Made by a program: the position numbers and the translations under genes. This document shows positions 39,625 through 48,532 of a stretch of DNA of 64,000 nucleotides, piece after piece (position 1 is the first letter of the stretch; every line of letters starts with the position of its first letter). The notes beneath the pieces were generated by a model. It was not told the origin of the DNA and did not search any database. It saw nothing but the letters and a program-made list of their open reading frames with translations. Source of the stretch: an uncultured Aquimarina sp. (lineage in GTDB: Bacteria > Bacteroidota > Bacteroidia > Flavobacteriales > Flavobacteriaceae); assembly GCA_947498705.1 (NCBI GenBank), contig CANMLW010000001.1, positions 1,364,001 through 1,428,000 on the forward strand, written 5' to 3'.

Positions 39625-39632
39625 TATCTTTG
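39625..39632 (+). promoter_or_regulatory. Bacteroidota-type -7 box of the HMG-CoA reductase gene
   Basis: TATCTTTG fits TAnnTTTG exactly and lies 26 bases before the start codon. No clear -33 TTTG was found at the expected distance. The rest of the 248-base divergent gap to the peptidase gene is AT-rich and unremarkable. Confidence 0.5.
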
Positions 39633-39658
39633 ACCCCATTACAAATACAAAAATCATC

Positions 39659-40975
39659 ATGGCACCTGTAGTTTCTGGGTTTTCTAAACTCTCTAAAGCA
39701 GATAAAATAAAATGGTTAGCAGAGCATCATTTTAATAATGATCAAAATGCAGTAGATACCTTAATCACCTATTGGAATTCTGATAATGGGCTTCAACAGC
39801 TTCATGATGAGTTTACAGAAAACACCATTTCTAATTACTACCTCCCTTTTTCTATAGCACCTAATTTTCTTATTAACGGAAAACGATATACACTACCAAT
39901 GACTATAGAAGAAAGTTCTGTAGTTGCTGCCGCAAGTAAAGCTGCTAAGTTTTGGCAAAATAGAGGCGGCTTTAAAGCAAATGTTATATCCACTACAAAA
40001 GTTGGACAGGTTCATTTTATGTATAAAGGAGACCAAGAAAAACTACATAGGTTTTTTGCTGTTATTAAACCAAAGTTACTAGCTTCTGTCTCTCATATCA
40101 CGCAGAATATGGAAAAACGTGGTGGTGGTGTACAAGAAATTGAGCTTAGGGATATGAGTACTAAAATTGATCACTATTATCAATTACATTGTACTTTTGA
40201 GACAGTAGATGCTATGGGGGCTAATTTTATCAACTCTTGTCTCGAAGCGTTCGCCAAAAAAATGGTTTCTGAAGCTGCTACTTATAAAGATTTCTCTAAT
40301 TCTGAAAAGAATATTGAGATTGTCATGAGTATCCTTTCTAATTATGTTCCCGACTGTCTTGTGAATGCTTCTGTATCCTGTCTTATAAAAGAGCTACCCA
40401 ACACAGAACAACTTTCTTCACAACAGTATGCAGAAAAATTTGTACGAGCGGTTCAAATTGCGAAAATAGAGCCCTATAGAGCTACTACTCATAACAAAGG
40501 AATTATGAATGGGATTGACGCGGTAGTACTAGCCACGGGTAATGATTTTAGAGCCATTGAAGCAGGAGTACATGCTTATGCATCCAAAGATGGGCAATAC
40601 ACCAGTCTTACACATGCAGAAATCAAAGATGATACATTTACGTTTTCTATAGAAGTACCTTTGGCACTTGGAACTGTTGGGGGACTAACCAGTTTACACC
40701 CCTTGGTTAAATTAGCATTACAGCTACTAGAAAAACCAAACGCAAAAAGACTAATGGAGATTACTGCTGTAGCTGGGCTTGCACAAAATTTTGCTGCCAT
40801 CAACTCATTAATTACTACAGGAATACAGCAAGGGCATATGAAAATGCACCTTATGAACATCCTTAATCAGTTTAAAGCTACCGAAGAAGAAAAAAAACAA
40901 CTTGTAAAATATTTTGAAAATCACACAGTTACTCACAATGAAGTTGTAACGCAAATTGAGAAATTGAGAAATTAA
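39659..40975 (+). CDS. Hydroxymethylglutaryl-CoA reductase, class II type
   Basis: The enzyme interconverts HMG-CoA and mevalonate. The 438-residue protein carries the class II motifs: the catalytic Glu region TIEESSVVAAASK (about residues 81-93), ENMEKRGGGV-type sequence, ATGNDFRAIEAG with the catalytic Asp, GTVGGLTSLHP, and GHMKMHL with the catalytic His near the C-terminus. Such proteins are often labelled degradative, but in Flavobacteriaceae they are expected to feed isoprenoid synthesis by the mevalonate route. The next gene, a GHMP kinase, supports this. A polyprenyl diphosphate synthase gene lies about 8 kb away. Confidence 0.94.
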   Translation: MAPVVSGFSKLSKADKIKWLAEHHFNNDQNAVDTLITYWNSDNGLQQLHDEFTENTISNYYLPFSIAPNFLINGKRYTLPMTIEESSVVAAASKAAKFWQNRGGFKANVISTTKVGQVHFMYKGDQEKLHRFFAVIKPKLLASVSHITQNMEKRGGGVQEIELRDMSTKIDHYYQLHCTFETVDAMGANFINSCLEAFAKKMVSEAATYKDFSNSEKNIEIVMSILSNYVPDCLVNASVSCLIKELPNTEQLSSQQYAEKFVRAVQIAKIEPYRATTHNKGIMNGIDAVVLATGNDFRAIEAGVHAYASKDGQYTSLTHAEIKDDTFTFSIEVPLALGTVGGLTSLHPLVKLALQLLEKPNAKRLMEITAVAGLAQNFAAINSLITTGIQQGHMKMHLMNILNQFKATEEEKKQLVKYFENHTVTHNEVVTQIEKLRN

Positions 40976-41096
40976 TTTTAATCAACTTTTCAAAACAAAG
41001 TATTGATTTAATTTTTTTTGCATTATCTGAGATAACTTGTAGCAATTATTGTCTTTGCTATTAATCCTAAAAAGTGTTAATTTCTAAATCAACTAT

Positions 41097-42026
41097 ATGA
41101 AAAAGTCATTTTACAGTCATGGCAAGCTATTACTCACTGCCGAATATTTGGTACTTGATGGAGTAAGCGCATTGGCTTTACCTACACAAAAAGGGCAATG
41201 GCTATATATTCATGAAAATGAAAATTCTGACCAAATTAGTTGGAAAAGCTTGGATCATACAAATAATGTTTGGTTTGAAACTATATTCATTTATAACGAC
41301 AATACTTTTAAACCATTTTTTGATCAAACAGAAGAAGACAAAGTTACAAGCACTCTCATCGATATTTTAACAGCTGCCAAACAATTAAATCCTAATTTTC
41401 TTTCTTCTGAAAAAGGATATATCATCGAGAGTAAATTAGAATTTCATCGAGAATGGGGATTGGGCTCCTCTTCAACTCTCATCAACAACATTGCACAATG
41501 GGCCAAGGTAGATGCTTTCAAACTTCTTGAAACTAGTTTTGGGGGCAGTGGATATGATATTGCTTGCGCGCAAAATGACCAGCCCATTTTATACAGACGT
41601 AATAATGGAAAACCTACTATTACACCCATTGATTTTAACCCAAACTTTAAAGAAAACCTTTTCTTTATTTATCTAAACCAAAAACAAGATAGCAAAGCAT
41701 CTATTAAACACTACCAATCACTACCTATCAAGGATTTTGATGCAGCAGAAGCCGAAATACAGGAAATCACCTCTAAACTCATAGAATGTAACTCTCTGGA
41801 AGAATTTGAGCTATTGATTGATCAGCATGAAAAGGTTATTTCAAAAATCATCAAAACTCCTACAGTAAAAACAAAACTATTCGAAGATTACCCAAGGAGT
41901 ATCAAAAGTCTAGGAGGTTGGGGAGGCGATTTTGTTTTGGTCACAGGCACCATAACCGACATGGAGTATTTTAGTAAAAAAGGATATCATACTGTTATCC
42001 CTTATACTCAAATGATTTTGGCGTAA
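41097..42026 (+). CDS. GYDIA-type GHMP kinase, probable mevalonate-pathway kinase
   Basis: The 309-residue protein has the GHMP kinase layout: an N-terminal substrate motif SHGKLLLTAEYLVLDG (about residues 6-21), the ATP-binding loop WGLGSSSTLI (about 119-128), and the GGSGYDIACAQ motif that gives the family its name, with the catalytic Asp. The C-terminal GGWGGDFVLVTG is the third GHMP motif. It follows the HMG-CoA reductase gene by 121 bases on the same strand. Which step it performs (mevalonate, phosphomevalonate or another substrate) cannot be read from the sequence. A small double-glycine peptide gene lies 99 bases further on. Confidence 0.9.
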   Translation: MKKSFYSHGKLLLTAEYLVLDGVSALALPTQKGQWLYIHENENSDQISWKSLDHTNNVWFETIFIYNDNTFKPFFDQTEEDKVTSTLIDILTAAKQLNPNFLSSEKGYIIESKLEFHREWGLGSSSTLINNIAQWAKVDAFKLLETSFGGSGYDIACAQNDQPILYRRNNGKPTITPIDFNPNFKENLFFIYLNQKQDSKASIKHYQSLPIKDFDAAEAEIQEITSKLIECNSLEEFELLIDQHEKVISKIIKTPTVKTKLFEDYPRSIKSLGGWGGDFVLVTGTITDMEYFSKKGYHTVIPYTQMILA

Positions 42027-42125
42027 TTTTTGACCAGGCTTATCCTTGAACTTTTAGATCGAAAAAAGACATTCTTTCTCTTTTAAAACATCTAAAAATA
42101 ATTATTAATTTAATTCCAATAACTT

Positions 42126-42281
42126 ATGAACAAATCGAAATTAGAAGTTTTTAAAACGAACGTAAAAAACAAATCGTTAGTAAATTTAAAAACAATTGTT
42201 GGAGGCAATTCAAACCAACCTCATAGCAAAAAAGAATCCAGATCCATTAGCATGATAACAGGTGACACTACCAACAGATAA
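42126..42281 (+). CDS. Small peptide with double-glycine leader, possible RiPP or bacteriocin precursor
   Basis: A 51-codon frame with an ATG start encodes a lysine-rich, amphipathic leader (MNKSKLEVFKTNVKNKSL...) that ends in LKTIVGG at residues 21-27. Hydrophobic residues fall at -4 (Ile) and -7 (Leu) from the GG, as in leaders cut by C39 peptidase transporters and in leaders of Bacteroidota bacteriocin-like peptides. The predicted core is 24 residues (28-51), rich in Ser, Thr, Lys and Asn with no Cys, so a Cys-based lanthipeptide is excluded. The gene stands alone after the GHMP kinase and a terminator follows at 42304. No modification enzyme or C39 ABC transporter is in the window. A chance frame is possible, but leader, spacing and terminator together argue for a gene. 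Confidence 0.6.
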   Translation: MNKSKLEVFKTNVKNKSLVNLKTIVGGNSNQPHSKKESRSISMITGDTTNR

Positions 42282-42303
42282 GCATCAAAAAACTACCGTT
42301 TTT

Positions 42304-42340
42304 AAATCCGAAAGATTATATTCTTTTGGATTTTTTCTTT
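42304..42340 (+). terminator. Terminator after the double-glycine peptide gene
   Basis: AAATCCGAAAGA and TTCTTTTGGATTT pair with one G-T wobble around a short TTATA loop and run into TTTTTCTTTTT. It begins 22 bases after the peptide stop, which fits an independent small transcript or the end of the mevalonate operon. Confidence 0.75.
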
Positions 42341-42525
42341 TTACAGTCATACTTTCATTTATCACACATTTTATACGACTTAACTATTTGCAAACTCTAT
42401 CTTCTTTACTGCGAAATCACTTAAACACCAAATTACTAAGAATTGCATAAAAAAACTTAGAAAAAAATAGGTACACCCCCTATCTCATACGTCATCTAGT
42501 TGTAATTCATAAAAAAAATATTACT

Positions 42526-43155
42526 ATGCTAAGATACAAGACCACGACACCCCCTAGAAACTCTTTAATTGTTTTACTCTTTATTATTGTAAGTTTTTGG
42601 GCCTGTAAAAATGATGATGATACTGCAATAGCATCTACAGAGCTTGGAATTTTCAAATCGATTAATAATACCACTGCAGAGATGAATGGTTTGATTTCTA
42701 GTGACACCCCTACACATTTTGACAATCTATTAAAACAATATCCCAATCTAAAAACAATTAATATGCTTCAATGTCCCGGATCAGAAGATGACAATGCAAA
42801 CTTGATTGTTTCAAAAAAAATGCATGATGCTGGTATTGGGTTTCATTTATTTTCTACTTCAGAAATTGCCTCTGGAGCAGTCGATATGTATGTAGGTGGT
42901 ATTAAGAGAACTCGCGAACCAGGTAGCAAAATAGGTGTACACTCATGGGGAGCAGGTCCAGGAGAACCTATTGCAACATCCTACCCAAAAGGACATGAGG
43001 TACACCTTCCATATATTAATTATTACAAATCTGTAGGCTTTACGCAAAAAGAAGCAGAAGACTTTTATTACTTTACTATCGAAGCTGCCCCTGCTGCCTC
43101 TATCCATTGGATGACTGATGATGAAATAACTAAATTCAAAATTATTAAACCCTAA
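42526..43155 (+). CDS. ClpP/crotonase-like periplasmic lipoprotein (COG3904-like)
   Basis: The 209-residue protein has a lipoprotein-like signal (IIVSFWAC, Cys26). The core INMLQCPGSEDDNANLIVSK, then SEIASGAVDMYVGGIKR and REPGSKIGVHSWG, matches the pattern of periplasmic ClpP-like proteins in which a Ser in a SAC-type turn and a His in GFHS form the active site. Here the Ser of ASGA and the His of GVHSW occupy these positions, although the usual Cys beside the Ser is missing. A C-terminal part (YYKSVGFTQKEAEDFYYFT) also matches the family. A protease or hydrolase at the cell envelope is inferred; the substrate is unknown. The gene is single, ending at a shared terminator. Confidence 0.65.
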   Translation: MLRYKTTTPPRNSLIVLLFIIVSFWACKNDDDTAIASTELGIFKSINNTTAEMNGLISSDTPTHFDNLLKQYPNLKTINMLQCPGSEDDNANLIVSKKMHDAGIGFHLFSTSEIASGAVDMYVGGIKRTREPGSKIGVHSWGAGPGEPIATSYPKGHEVHLPYINYYKSVGFTQKEAEDFYYFTIEAAPAASIHWMTDDEITKFKIIKP

Positions 43156-43194
43156 AAATTCGCATTTGTGCAACACCACAAATCTTTTAAAACA

Positions 43195-43224
43195 AAAAGC
43201 CTCGATAGTAATATCGAGGCTTTT
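43195..43224. terminator. Bidirectional terminator between lipoprotein and E2 genes
   Basis: AAAAGCCTCGATA (43195-43207) and TATCGAGGCTTTT (43212-43224) form a perfect 13-bp stem with a 4-base loop, flanked by A and T runs on both strands. It serves both convergent genes. Confidence 0.9.
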
Positions 43225-43246
43225 CTATATACAATACTATTACTTT

Positions 43247-44464
43247 TTATAACTCTAATGCTTTTAAGACATTGTTATCCATCAATAATTCTTCTGGGTT
43301 TTCTAGTGCTTCTTTTACAGCCACCAAGAATCCAACAGACTCTTTACCATCAATAATTCTATGATCATAAGATAACGCCACATACATAATAGGAGCCACA
43401 ACAATCTCACCGTTCCTCACGATTGGACGCTCTACAATATTGTGCATCCCTAAAATAGCACTCTGTGGTGGGTTAATAATTGGTGTAGATAACATACTAC
43501 CAAAAACTCCTCCATTTGTAATGGTAAAAGTTCCTCCTGTCATTTCATCTACAGTAATTTGACCATCACGAGCTCTTATTGCCAATCTTTTTACCTCAGA
43601 TTCTACTCCTCTAAAGCTCAAGTTTTCTGCATTACGAATAACAGGTACCATTAATCCTTTTGGCCCCGATACTGCGATACTAATATCCTGGAAATCATAA
43701 GATATCATCTCCTTACCATCTATCATCGAATTAACAGCTGGATACATTTTTAATGCACGAACACAAGCCAACGTAAAGAAAGACATGAACCCAAGACTTA
43801 CCCCATGCTTTCCTTTAAATGTTTCTTTATGTTGCTTTCTAAGATCAAAAATAGGCTGCATATCTACTTCATTAAAAGTAGTTAGCATAGCCGTTTCATT
43901 TTTAACAGAAACCAAACGTTCTGCTACCTTACGACGTAACATCGAAAGTTTTTTACGAGACTCTCCTCTACTTCCTAGACCTGGACTTCCTAAAGACGGT
44001 TTTGCTGCAATAGCATCTGCCTTTGTGATACGCCCATCTTTACCCGTACCATTTACCTGAGCGGCATCTATACCTTTTTCTGCAAGCACCTTTTTGGCAG
44101 CAGGAGATGCCGTTCCCGTAGCATATGTTTCTGCTTTTGCAGGAGCAGCAGCCTTAGGCGCTTCTTTTTTCTCTTCTACCTTTGGAGTTTCTACCGCAGG
44201 AGCTACCGCACCACCTTCTGGTTTTGCTGCATCTGTATCGATTAAACACACTACTTGACCCACAGCAACTGCATCTCCTTCTTCAGCCATTAAGGTAATC
44301 ACCCCACTTACCTCTGCAGGTAATTCTAGGGTTGCCTTATCACTATCTACTTCTGCTATTGCCTGATCTTTTTCAACATAATCACCAGTCTCAACAAGCC
44401 ATTGAGCAATTTCTACTTCTGTAATAGATTCTCCCGGTGATGGGACTTTCATTTCTAAAGCCAT
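43247..44464 (-). CDS. sucB: 2-oxoglutarate dehydrogenase E2, dihydrolipoyllysine succinyltransferase
   Basis: The E2 subunit moves the succinyl group to CoA in the TCA cycle. The 405-residue protein has one lipoyl domain with the attachment Lys in [12 protein letters not shown] (about residue 43), an Ala/Pro/Lys-rich hinge (about 80-115), an E3-binding domain ([20 protein letters not shown], about 120-150) and a catalytic core ending in [16 protein letters not shown] with the catalytic His and Asp. It lies 82 bases after the E1 gene on the same strand; the two form an operon. E3 is not in the window. Confidence 0.97.
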   Translation of the reverse strand: MALEMKVPSPGESITEVEIAQWLVETGDYVEKDQAIAEVDSDKATLELPAEVSGVITLMAEEGDAVAVGQVVCLIDTDAAKPEGGAVAPAVETPKVEEKKEAPKAAAPAKAETYATGTASPAAKKVLAEKGIDAAQVNGTGKDGRITKADAIAAKPSLGSPGLGSRGESRKKLSMLRRKVAERLVSVKNETAMLTTFNEVDMQPIFDLRKQHKETFKGKHGVSLGFMSFFTLACVRALKMYPAVNSMIDGKEMISYDFQDISIAVSGPKGLMVPVIRNAENLSFRGVESEVKRLAIRARDGQITVDEMTGGTFTITNGGVFGSMLSTPIINPPQSAILGMHNIVERPIVRNGEIVVAPIMYVALSYDHRIIDGKESVGFLVAVKEALENPEELLMDNNVLKALEL

Positions 44465-44546
44465 AATTCTGAATTTATCCTTTATAATTCCTTTTGGAAA
44501 CTTCTGATTCTATTTATTAAAGTTACACTAACTTCACTTACTTATT

Positions 44547-47321
44547 TTATCTTCTTTGATTATCTTTTGTTTTATCAAACACATAGTCGATCACTTGCTG
44601 ATGCCTTCTTTTAGATCGTGTCGCACTACCTGCCGCAGGCGCACCATATGGTCTTCGACTAGCAAATCTAAACGATTTTGCCTGATCATAATTCATTATC
44701 ATATGACTTAATGCCCCCATATTGCGAGGTTCTTCCTGTGCCCATACCACATCTTCTGCATTATATTTCTTAATCACTGCATCCATCTGATCTGCTGGTA
44801 ATGGGAACAACTGTTCTATTCTTACCAATGCCACATCTTCTCTTTCTAGTTTTTCCTTTTCTTCTAATAAATCATAGTAGAATTTACCTGTACAGAAAAC
44901 GAGCGTTTTTACATTTTTTGGTTTTGCACTAGAGTCATCTATTAACGTCTGAAAGCTACCATTCGTAAACTCATCTACAGATGAAACCGCTTTTGGATGA
45001 CGTAGTAAACTTTTTGGTGTAAAAACTATTAAAGGCTTACGATAAGCAGCTTTTAATTGTCTTCTTAACAAATGAAACATATTTGCCGGTGTTGTAACAT
45101 CTGCAACAAACATATTATCTTTTGCACAAAGTTGTAAATATCGCTCCATTCTGGCAGAAGAATGCTCTGCTCCTTGCCCTTCATAACCATGAGGCAGTAA
45201 CATTACTAAACCATTTTGCAGTTTCCATTTATCTTCTGCTGAAGAAATGTACTGATCCAACATTATTTGTGCACCATTACTAAAATCTCCAAATTGCGCT
45301 TCCCAAATGGTTAACGATTTTGGACTTGCCATTGCATAACCATAATCAAATCCAACAACTCCATACTCAGAAAGCAGCGAATTATAGATATAGAAATCTC
45401 CTTGATCTCCCTTTAGATTATTTAATAACACTACTTCTTCTTCACTGTCTTCAACTTTGATAACAGCGTGTCTATGAGAAAAAGTTCCTCTCTCAACATC
45501 TTGACCACTCATTCTTACATCATACCCTTCTTTTAACAAAGAACCGTATGCTAATAATTCTCCCATTGCCCAATCCAATTGATCGTTTTCAAAGAACATT
45601 TTACGTCTCTGTTCTATTAAACGTTCAATTTTTCTAAGAAACTTTTTATCAGCCGGAAGCGCTGTTATCACCTTTGCTATCTCTGCAAGCTCATTCTTAG
45701 GATATGTAGTATCAACTACAGACATCATTTCATCCTCTTGCACCCTATCAAAACCTGCCCATTCATCCTTCATAAACGGAGTAATCACCGTTTTGTCCTG
45801 CTTTCTAGAATCTTCTAATTCTTCTTCTAATGAAGCCTTATACTCCTTCTCAAGATTTTTAACATAATCTGTATCTATAACCCCTTGCGATATTAGCTTT
45901 TCTGCATAAATATCTCTTGGGTTTTTATGTTTCGAAATAGCTTTGTACAACTTAGGCTGTGTAAAACGCGGCTCATCTCCTTCATTATGACCGTATTTAC
46001 GATACCCTAATAAGTCAATAAAAACATCGCGACCAAAGTTCATTCTAAAATCCAATGCAAAATTAGCTGCATGTACAACCGCCTCTGCATCATCAGAATT
46101 TACATGAAGTACAGGAGATAAAGTTACTTTACCAATATCTGTACAATATGTAGAAGATCGTGCATCTAAATAATTTGTAGTAAATCCAATTTGGTTATTC
46201 ACAACAATATGAATAGTACCTCCTGTCTTATACCCATCTAATTGTGCCATTTGCACAATTTCATACACTAACCCCTGTCCTGCAATGGCTGCATCACCAT
46301 GAACAACAATAGGCAATACCTGAGAAATATCGTCTTTATAATGCTTATCTTGCTTTGCTCTGGTAATCCCTTCTACTACCGCTCCTACAGTTTCTAAGTG
46401 AGATGGATTAGGAGCAATATTCATATTAATTGCTTTCCCAGAATCTGATTCTCTTTTCGAAGTCCATCCTAAGTGATATTTTACATCTCCATCAAAAACG
46501 GCTTCTTCATAATCTTTACCATCAAATTCACTAAAAATATCTTTAGGGCTTTTTCCAAAAATGTTGGTTAATGTACTAAGACGACCTCGATGCGCCATTC
46601 CCATCACAAATTCTTTAACTCCCATATCGGCAGCCTTCTCTACCAATGCATCTAAAGCAGGAATTAACGATTCTCCTCCTTCTAGAGAAAAACGTTTTTG
46701 ACCAACATATTTTGTATGTAAAAAACTTTCAAACGAAACGGCCTGATTAAGTTTTTTAAGAATATGCTTTTTTTGATCTACAGAGAACTTAGTTCTATTG
46801 GTATTGAAATTAACACGAGCCTGTATCCACTCTCTCTCTTCTGGGTTACGAATATACATATATTCTATCCCTACAGAATCACAATATATTTGTTCTAGGT
46901 GAACAATAATATTACTTAATGTATTTGGGCCAATCCCTATGATTTCTCCTGCATTAAACACTGTATTAAGATCACTTTGACTTAATCCAAAATTTTCTAA
47001 TGCCAATGTTGGAGTATACTTTCTTCGTTCTCTAACCGGGTTAGTTTTAGTATATAAATGACCACGAGTTCTATAACCATCTATCAAACGGACTACCTGA
47101 AACTCTTTTTGAACATTTTGTGGCACCGCAACTGTTTCCTGAGTGCCATTATCAACATAAATAGTTTCCCCTAATTCGTCACTACTTTCTAATCCAAAAT
47201 CAAACCCTTGAAAAAAAGCTCTCCAACTAGGTTCAACACTATCTGGGCTTTGCAAATATTGATCATACAAATCTGCAAAAAATGCGGTATTAGCCGCATT
47301 TAAAAATGAATATTTATCCAT
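44547..47321 (-). CDS. sucA: 2-oxoglutarate dehydrogenase E1 component
   Basis: This thiamine-diphosphate enzyme decarboxylates 2-oxoglutarate. From the ATG at 47321 it has 924 residues. It begins MDKYSFLNAANTAFFADLYD, the typical E1 N-terminus, and contains GMAHRGRLSTL, the ThDP motif GDAAIAGQGLVYE and IGFTTNYLDARSS, with LLPHGYEGQGAEHSSAR in the C-terminal half. A longer start at 47372 is rejected, because a -7 box lies at 47362-47369 inside that extension and the extra residues do not fit the family. sucB follows after 82 bases. Confidence 0.96.
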   Translation of the reverse strand: MDKYSFLNAANTAFFADLYDQYLQSPDSVEPSWRAFFQGFDFGLESSDELGETIYVDNGTQETVAVPQNVQKEFQVVRLIDGYRTRGHLYTKTNPVRERRKYTPTLALENFGLSQSDLNTVFNAGEIIGIGPNTLSNIIVHLEQIYCDSVGIEYMYIRNPEEREWIQARVNFNTNRTKFSVDQKKHILKKLNQAVSFESFLHTKYVGQKRFSLEGGESLIPALDALVEKAADMGVKEFVMGMAHRGRLSTLTNIFGKSPKDIFSEFDGKDYEEAVFDGDVKYHLGWTSKRESDSGKAINMNIAPNPSHLETVGAVVEGITRAKQDKHYKDDISQVLPIVVHGDAAIAGQGLVYEIVQMAQLDGYKTGGTIHIVVNNQIGFTTNYLDARSSTYCTDIGKVTLSPVLHVNSDDAEAVVHAANFALDFRMNFGRDVFIDLLGYRKYGHNEGDEPRFTQPKLYKAISKHKNPRDIYAEKLISQGVIDTDYVKNLEKEYKASLEEELEDSRKQDKTVITPFMKDEWAGFDRVQEDEMMSVVDTTYPKNELAEIAKVITALPADKKFLRKIERLIEQRRKMFFENDQLDWAMGELLAYGSLLKEGYDVRMSGQDVERGTFSHRHAVIKVEDSEEEVVLLNNLKGDQGDFYIYNSLLSEYGVVGFDYGYAMASPKSLTIWEAQFGDFSNGAQIMLDQYISSAEDKWKLQNGLVMLLPHGYEGQGAEHSSARMERYLQLCAKDNMFVADVTTPANMFHLLRRQLKAAYRKPLIVFTPKSLLRHPKAVSSVDEFTNGSFQTLIDDSSAKPKNVKTLVFCTGKFYYDLLEEKEKLEREDVALVRIEQLFPLPADQMDAVIKKYNAEDVVWAQEEPRNMGALSHMIMNYDQAKSFRFASRRPYGAPAAGSATRSKRRHQQVIDYVFDKTKDNQRR

Positions 47322-47361
47322 ATGTAGGTATTCAATCCTCTTTTTAATAACAAAAACGCCA

Positions 47362-47369
47362 CAAAAATA
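47362..47369 (-). promoter_or_regulatory. -7 box of the sucA-sucB operon
   Basis: On the minus strand the sequence reads TATTTTTG, a full match to TAnnTTTG, 40 bases before the sucA start. It supports the downstream ATG as the true start. No -33 TTTG is visible at 17-21 bases. Confidence 0.5.
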
Positions 47370-47433
47370 CAATAATTGCGGTATATTAGGTATTGAATTA
47401 CTTATATTTATTATATTTTTATAATTAATTGCG

Positions 47434-47973
47434 ATGAAAACAAATCACTTCTTAAAGATTGTAACTTTTACGTCACTTTTAACACTCCTATTAACAACGA
47501 ATAAAGGAATATCGCAAGAAGCCGATTTTTGGTCGAATGTACGTTTTGGAGGAAATCTAAATATCGGATTTTCTAATGACACCTTTAATGCAATTGTTGC
47601 CCCTTCTGCAATTTACCAAGTTAATGACTGGTTTAGTACTGGCCTTGGGCTAAGCTTTGGTTATAGTAGTTTTAATGACGATAGCATAGATCTAAAAAGA
47701 AAAAGCACTAATTATGGAGGCAGCATTATTACGTTACTTAACCCCATTCCAGAATTACAACTTTCTGCAGAATTTGAGGAAATGGGCGTACATCAACAAA
47801 TAGAAATAAATGAAGTAAAGAACACAGACACTTATTGGTATCCAGCATTATTTGTTGGGGCAGGATTTAGATCGGGACCTGTGACCGTTGGACTTCGGTA
47901 TGACCTATTATTTGATGAAGACAAAAGTATTTACGGAAGCGCATACGCGCCCTTTGTTAGAGTGTTTTTCTGA
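47434..47973 (+). CDS. Small outer-membrane beta-barrel protein
   Basis: The 179-residue protein has a signal peptide (about residues 1-27, ending GISQ) and alternating beta-strand sequence ending in Phe-rich strands (AYAPFVRVFF), as expected for an eight-stranded outer-membrane barrel. Homologs in Flavobacteriaceae are often named alpha-ketoglutarate decarboxylase, as I recall. The sequence has no thiamine-diphosphate motif or enzyme domain, and that name most likely comes from its place beside sucA. It is divergent from sucA with a 112-base shared promoter region. Confidence 0.8.
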   Translation: MKTNHFLKIVTFTSLLTLLLTTNKGISQEADFWSNVRFGGNLNIGFSNDTFNAIVAPSAIYQVNDWFSTGLGLSFGYSSFNDDSIDLKRKSTNYGGSIITLLNPIPELQLSAEFEEMGVHQQIEINEVKNTDTYWYPALFVGAGFRSGPVTVGLRYDLLFDEDKSIYGSAYAPFVRVFF

Positions 47974-48016
47974 AAAGATTTCTCCTATTATAATAATGGT
48001 ATTACTACGTCGATCA

Positions 48017-48376
48017 TCAGTTTATCTTATTATCATTTCTATAACATACTTTTTGCCATTCTCTTTTAAAGATTAAATACGTTATATATTCTGCAATTGA
48101 AGAACGGTTTTCAGGTTCGAACTTTAGTATACTCGTTTCAGAAACATCTACTGCGTATAGTAAAGAAGAAAATTGCCCCGAATCATATTGTAGCTTTTCA
48201 CTTAATAAATCTACAATCTCATAATATAGTTTCTGAGGGTCTTTGTTTTGAATTACATAATCAACTCCTCCCCTATTTAAGTCTTTTTGCAATTGTTTTA
48301 CAAACTGAGCATACAAATCAGAGATCAAAGCATTATCAATCATTTGTTTTGCTAACATAGAATAGCTTCCAGTCAT
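48017..48376 (-). CDS. Conserved hypothetical protein downstream of polyprenyl synthase
   Basis: The 119-residue protein is helix-rich and hydrophilic with no signal peptide or membrane segment. It is on the same strand as the polyprenyl diphosphate synthase gene, 156 bases downstream. No domain was recognised. A frame of this length with normal codon use and an independent start suggests a real gene. Its stop lies 43 bases from the stop of the convergent barrel-protein gene. Function unknown. Confidence 0.65.
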   Translation of the reverse strand: MTGSYSMLAKQMIDNALISDLYAQFVKQLQKDLNRGGVDYVIQNKDPQKLYYEIVDLLSEKLQYDSGQFSSLLYAVDVSETSILKFEPENRSSIAEYITYLIFKREWQKVCYRNDNKIN

Positions 48377-48532
48377 TTATTCTTTTTTAAGTATAATATA
48401 TTTGTTTTTATACTCAAAACACCCCAAAACACATTATATTGGTTGATTTTTAGTATAAACACGATACTTTTTACCTAAACTTAACAATATTCGTGCACTG
48501 TGATTGATCAAGAGCGATCTCTTTTAAAGTGA

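Noticed and set aside
42262..42450. 62-codon plus-strand frame overlapping the double-glycine peptide gene
   Set aside because: It runs through the terminator at 42304-42340 and has no recognisable feature.
43168..43356. Plus-strand frame over the terminator and the 3' end of sucB
   Set aside because: It crosses a strong bidirectional terminator and is antisense to a well-supported gene.
47322..47372. Longer sucA start at 47372
   Set aside because: The extra 17 residues do not match the E1 N-terminus, and a -7 box lies inside this stretch.
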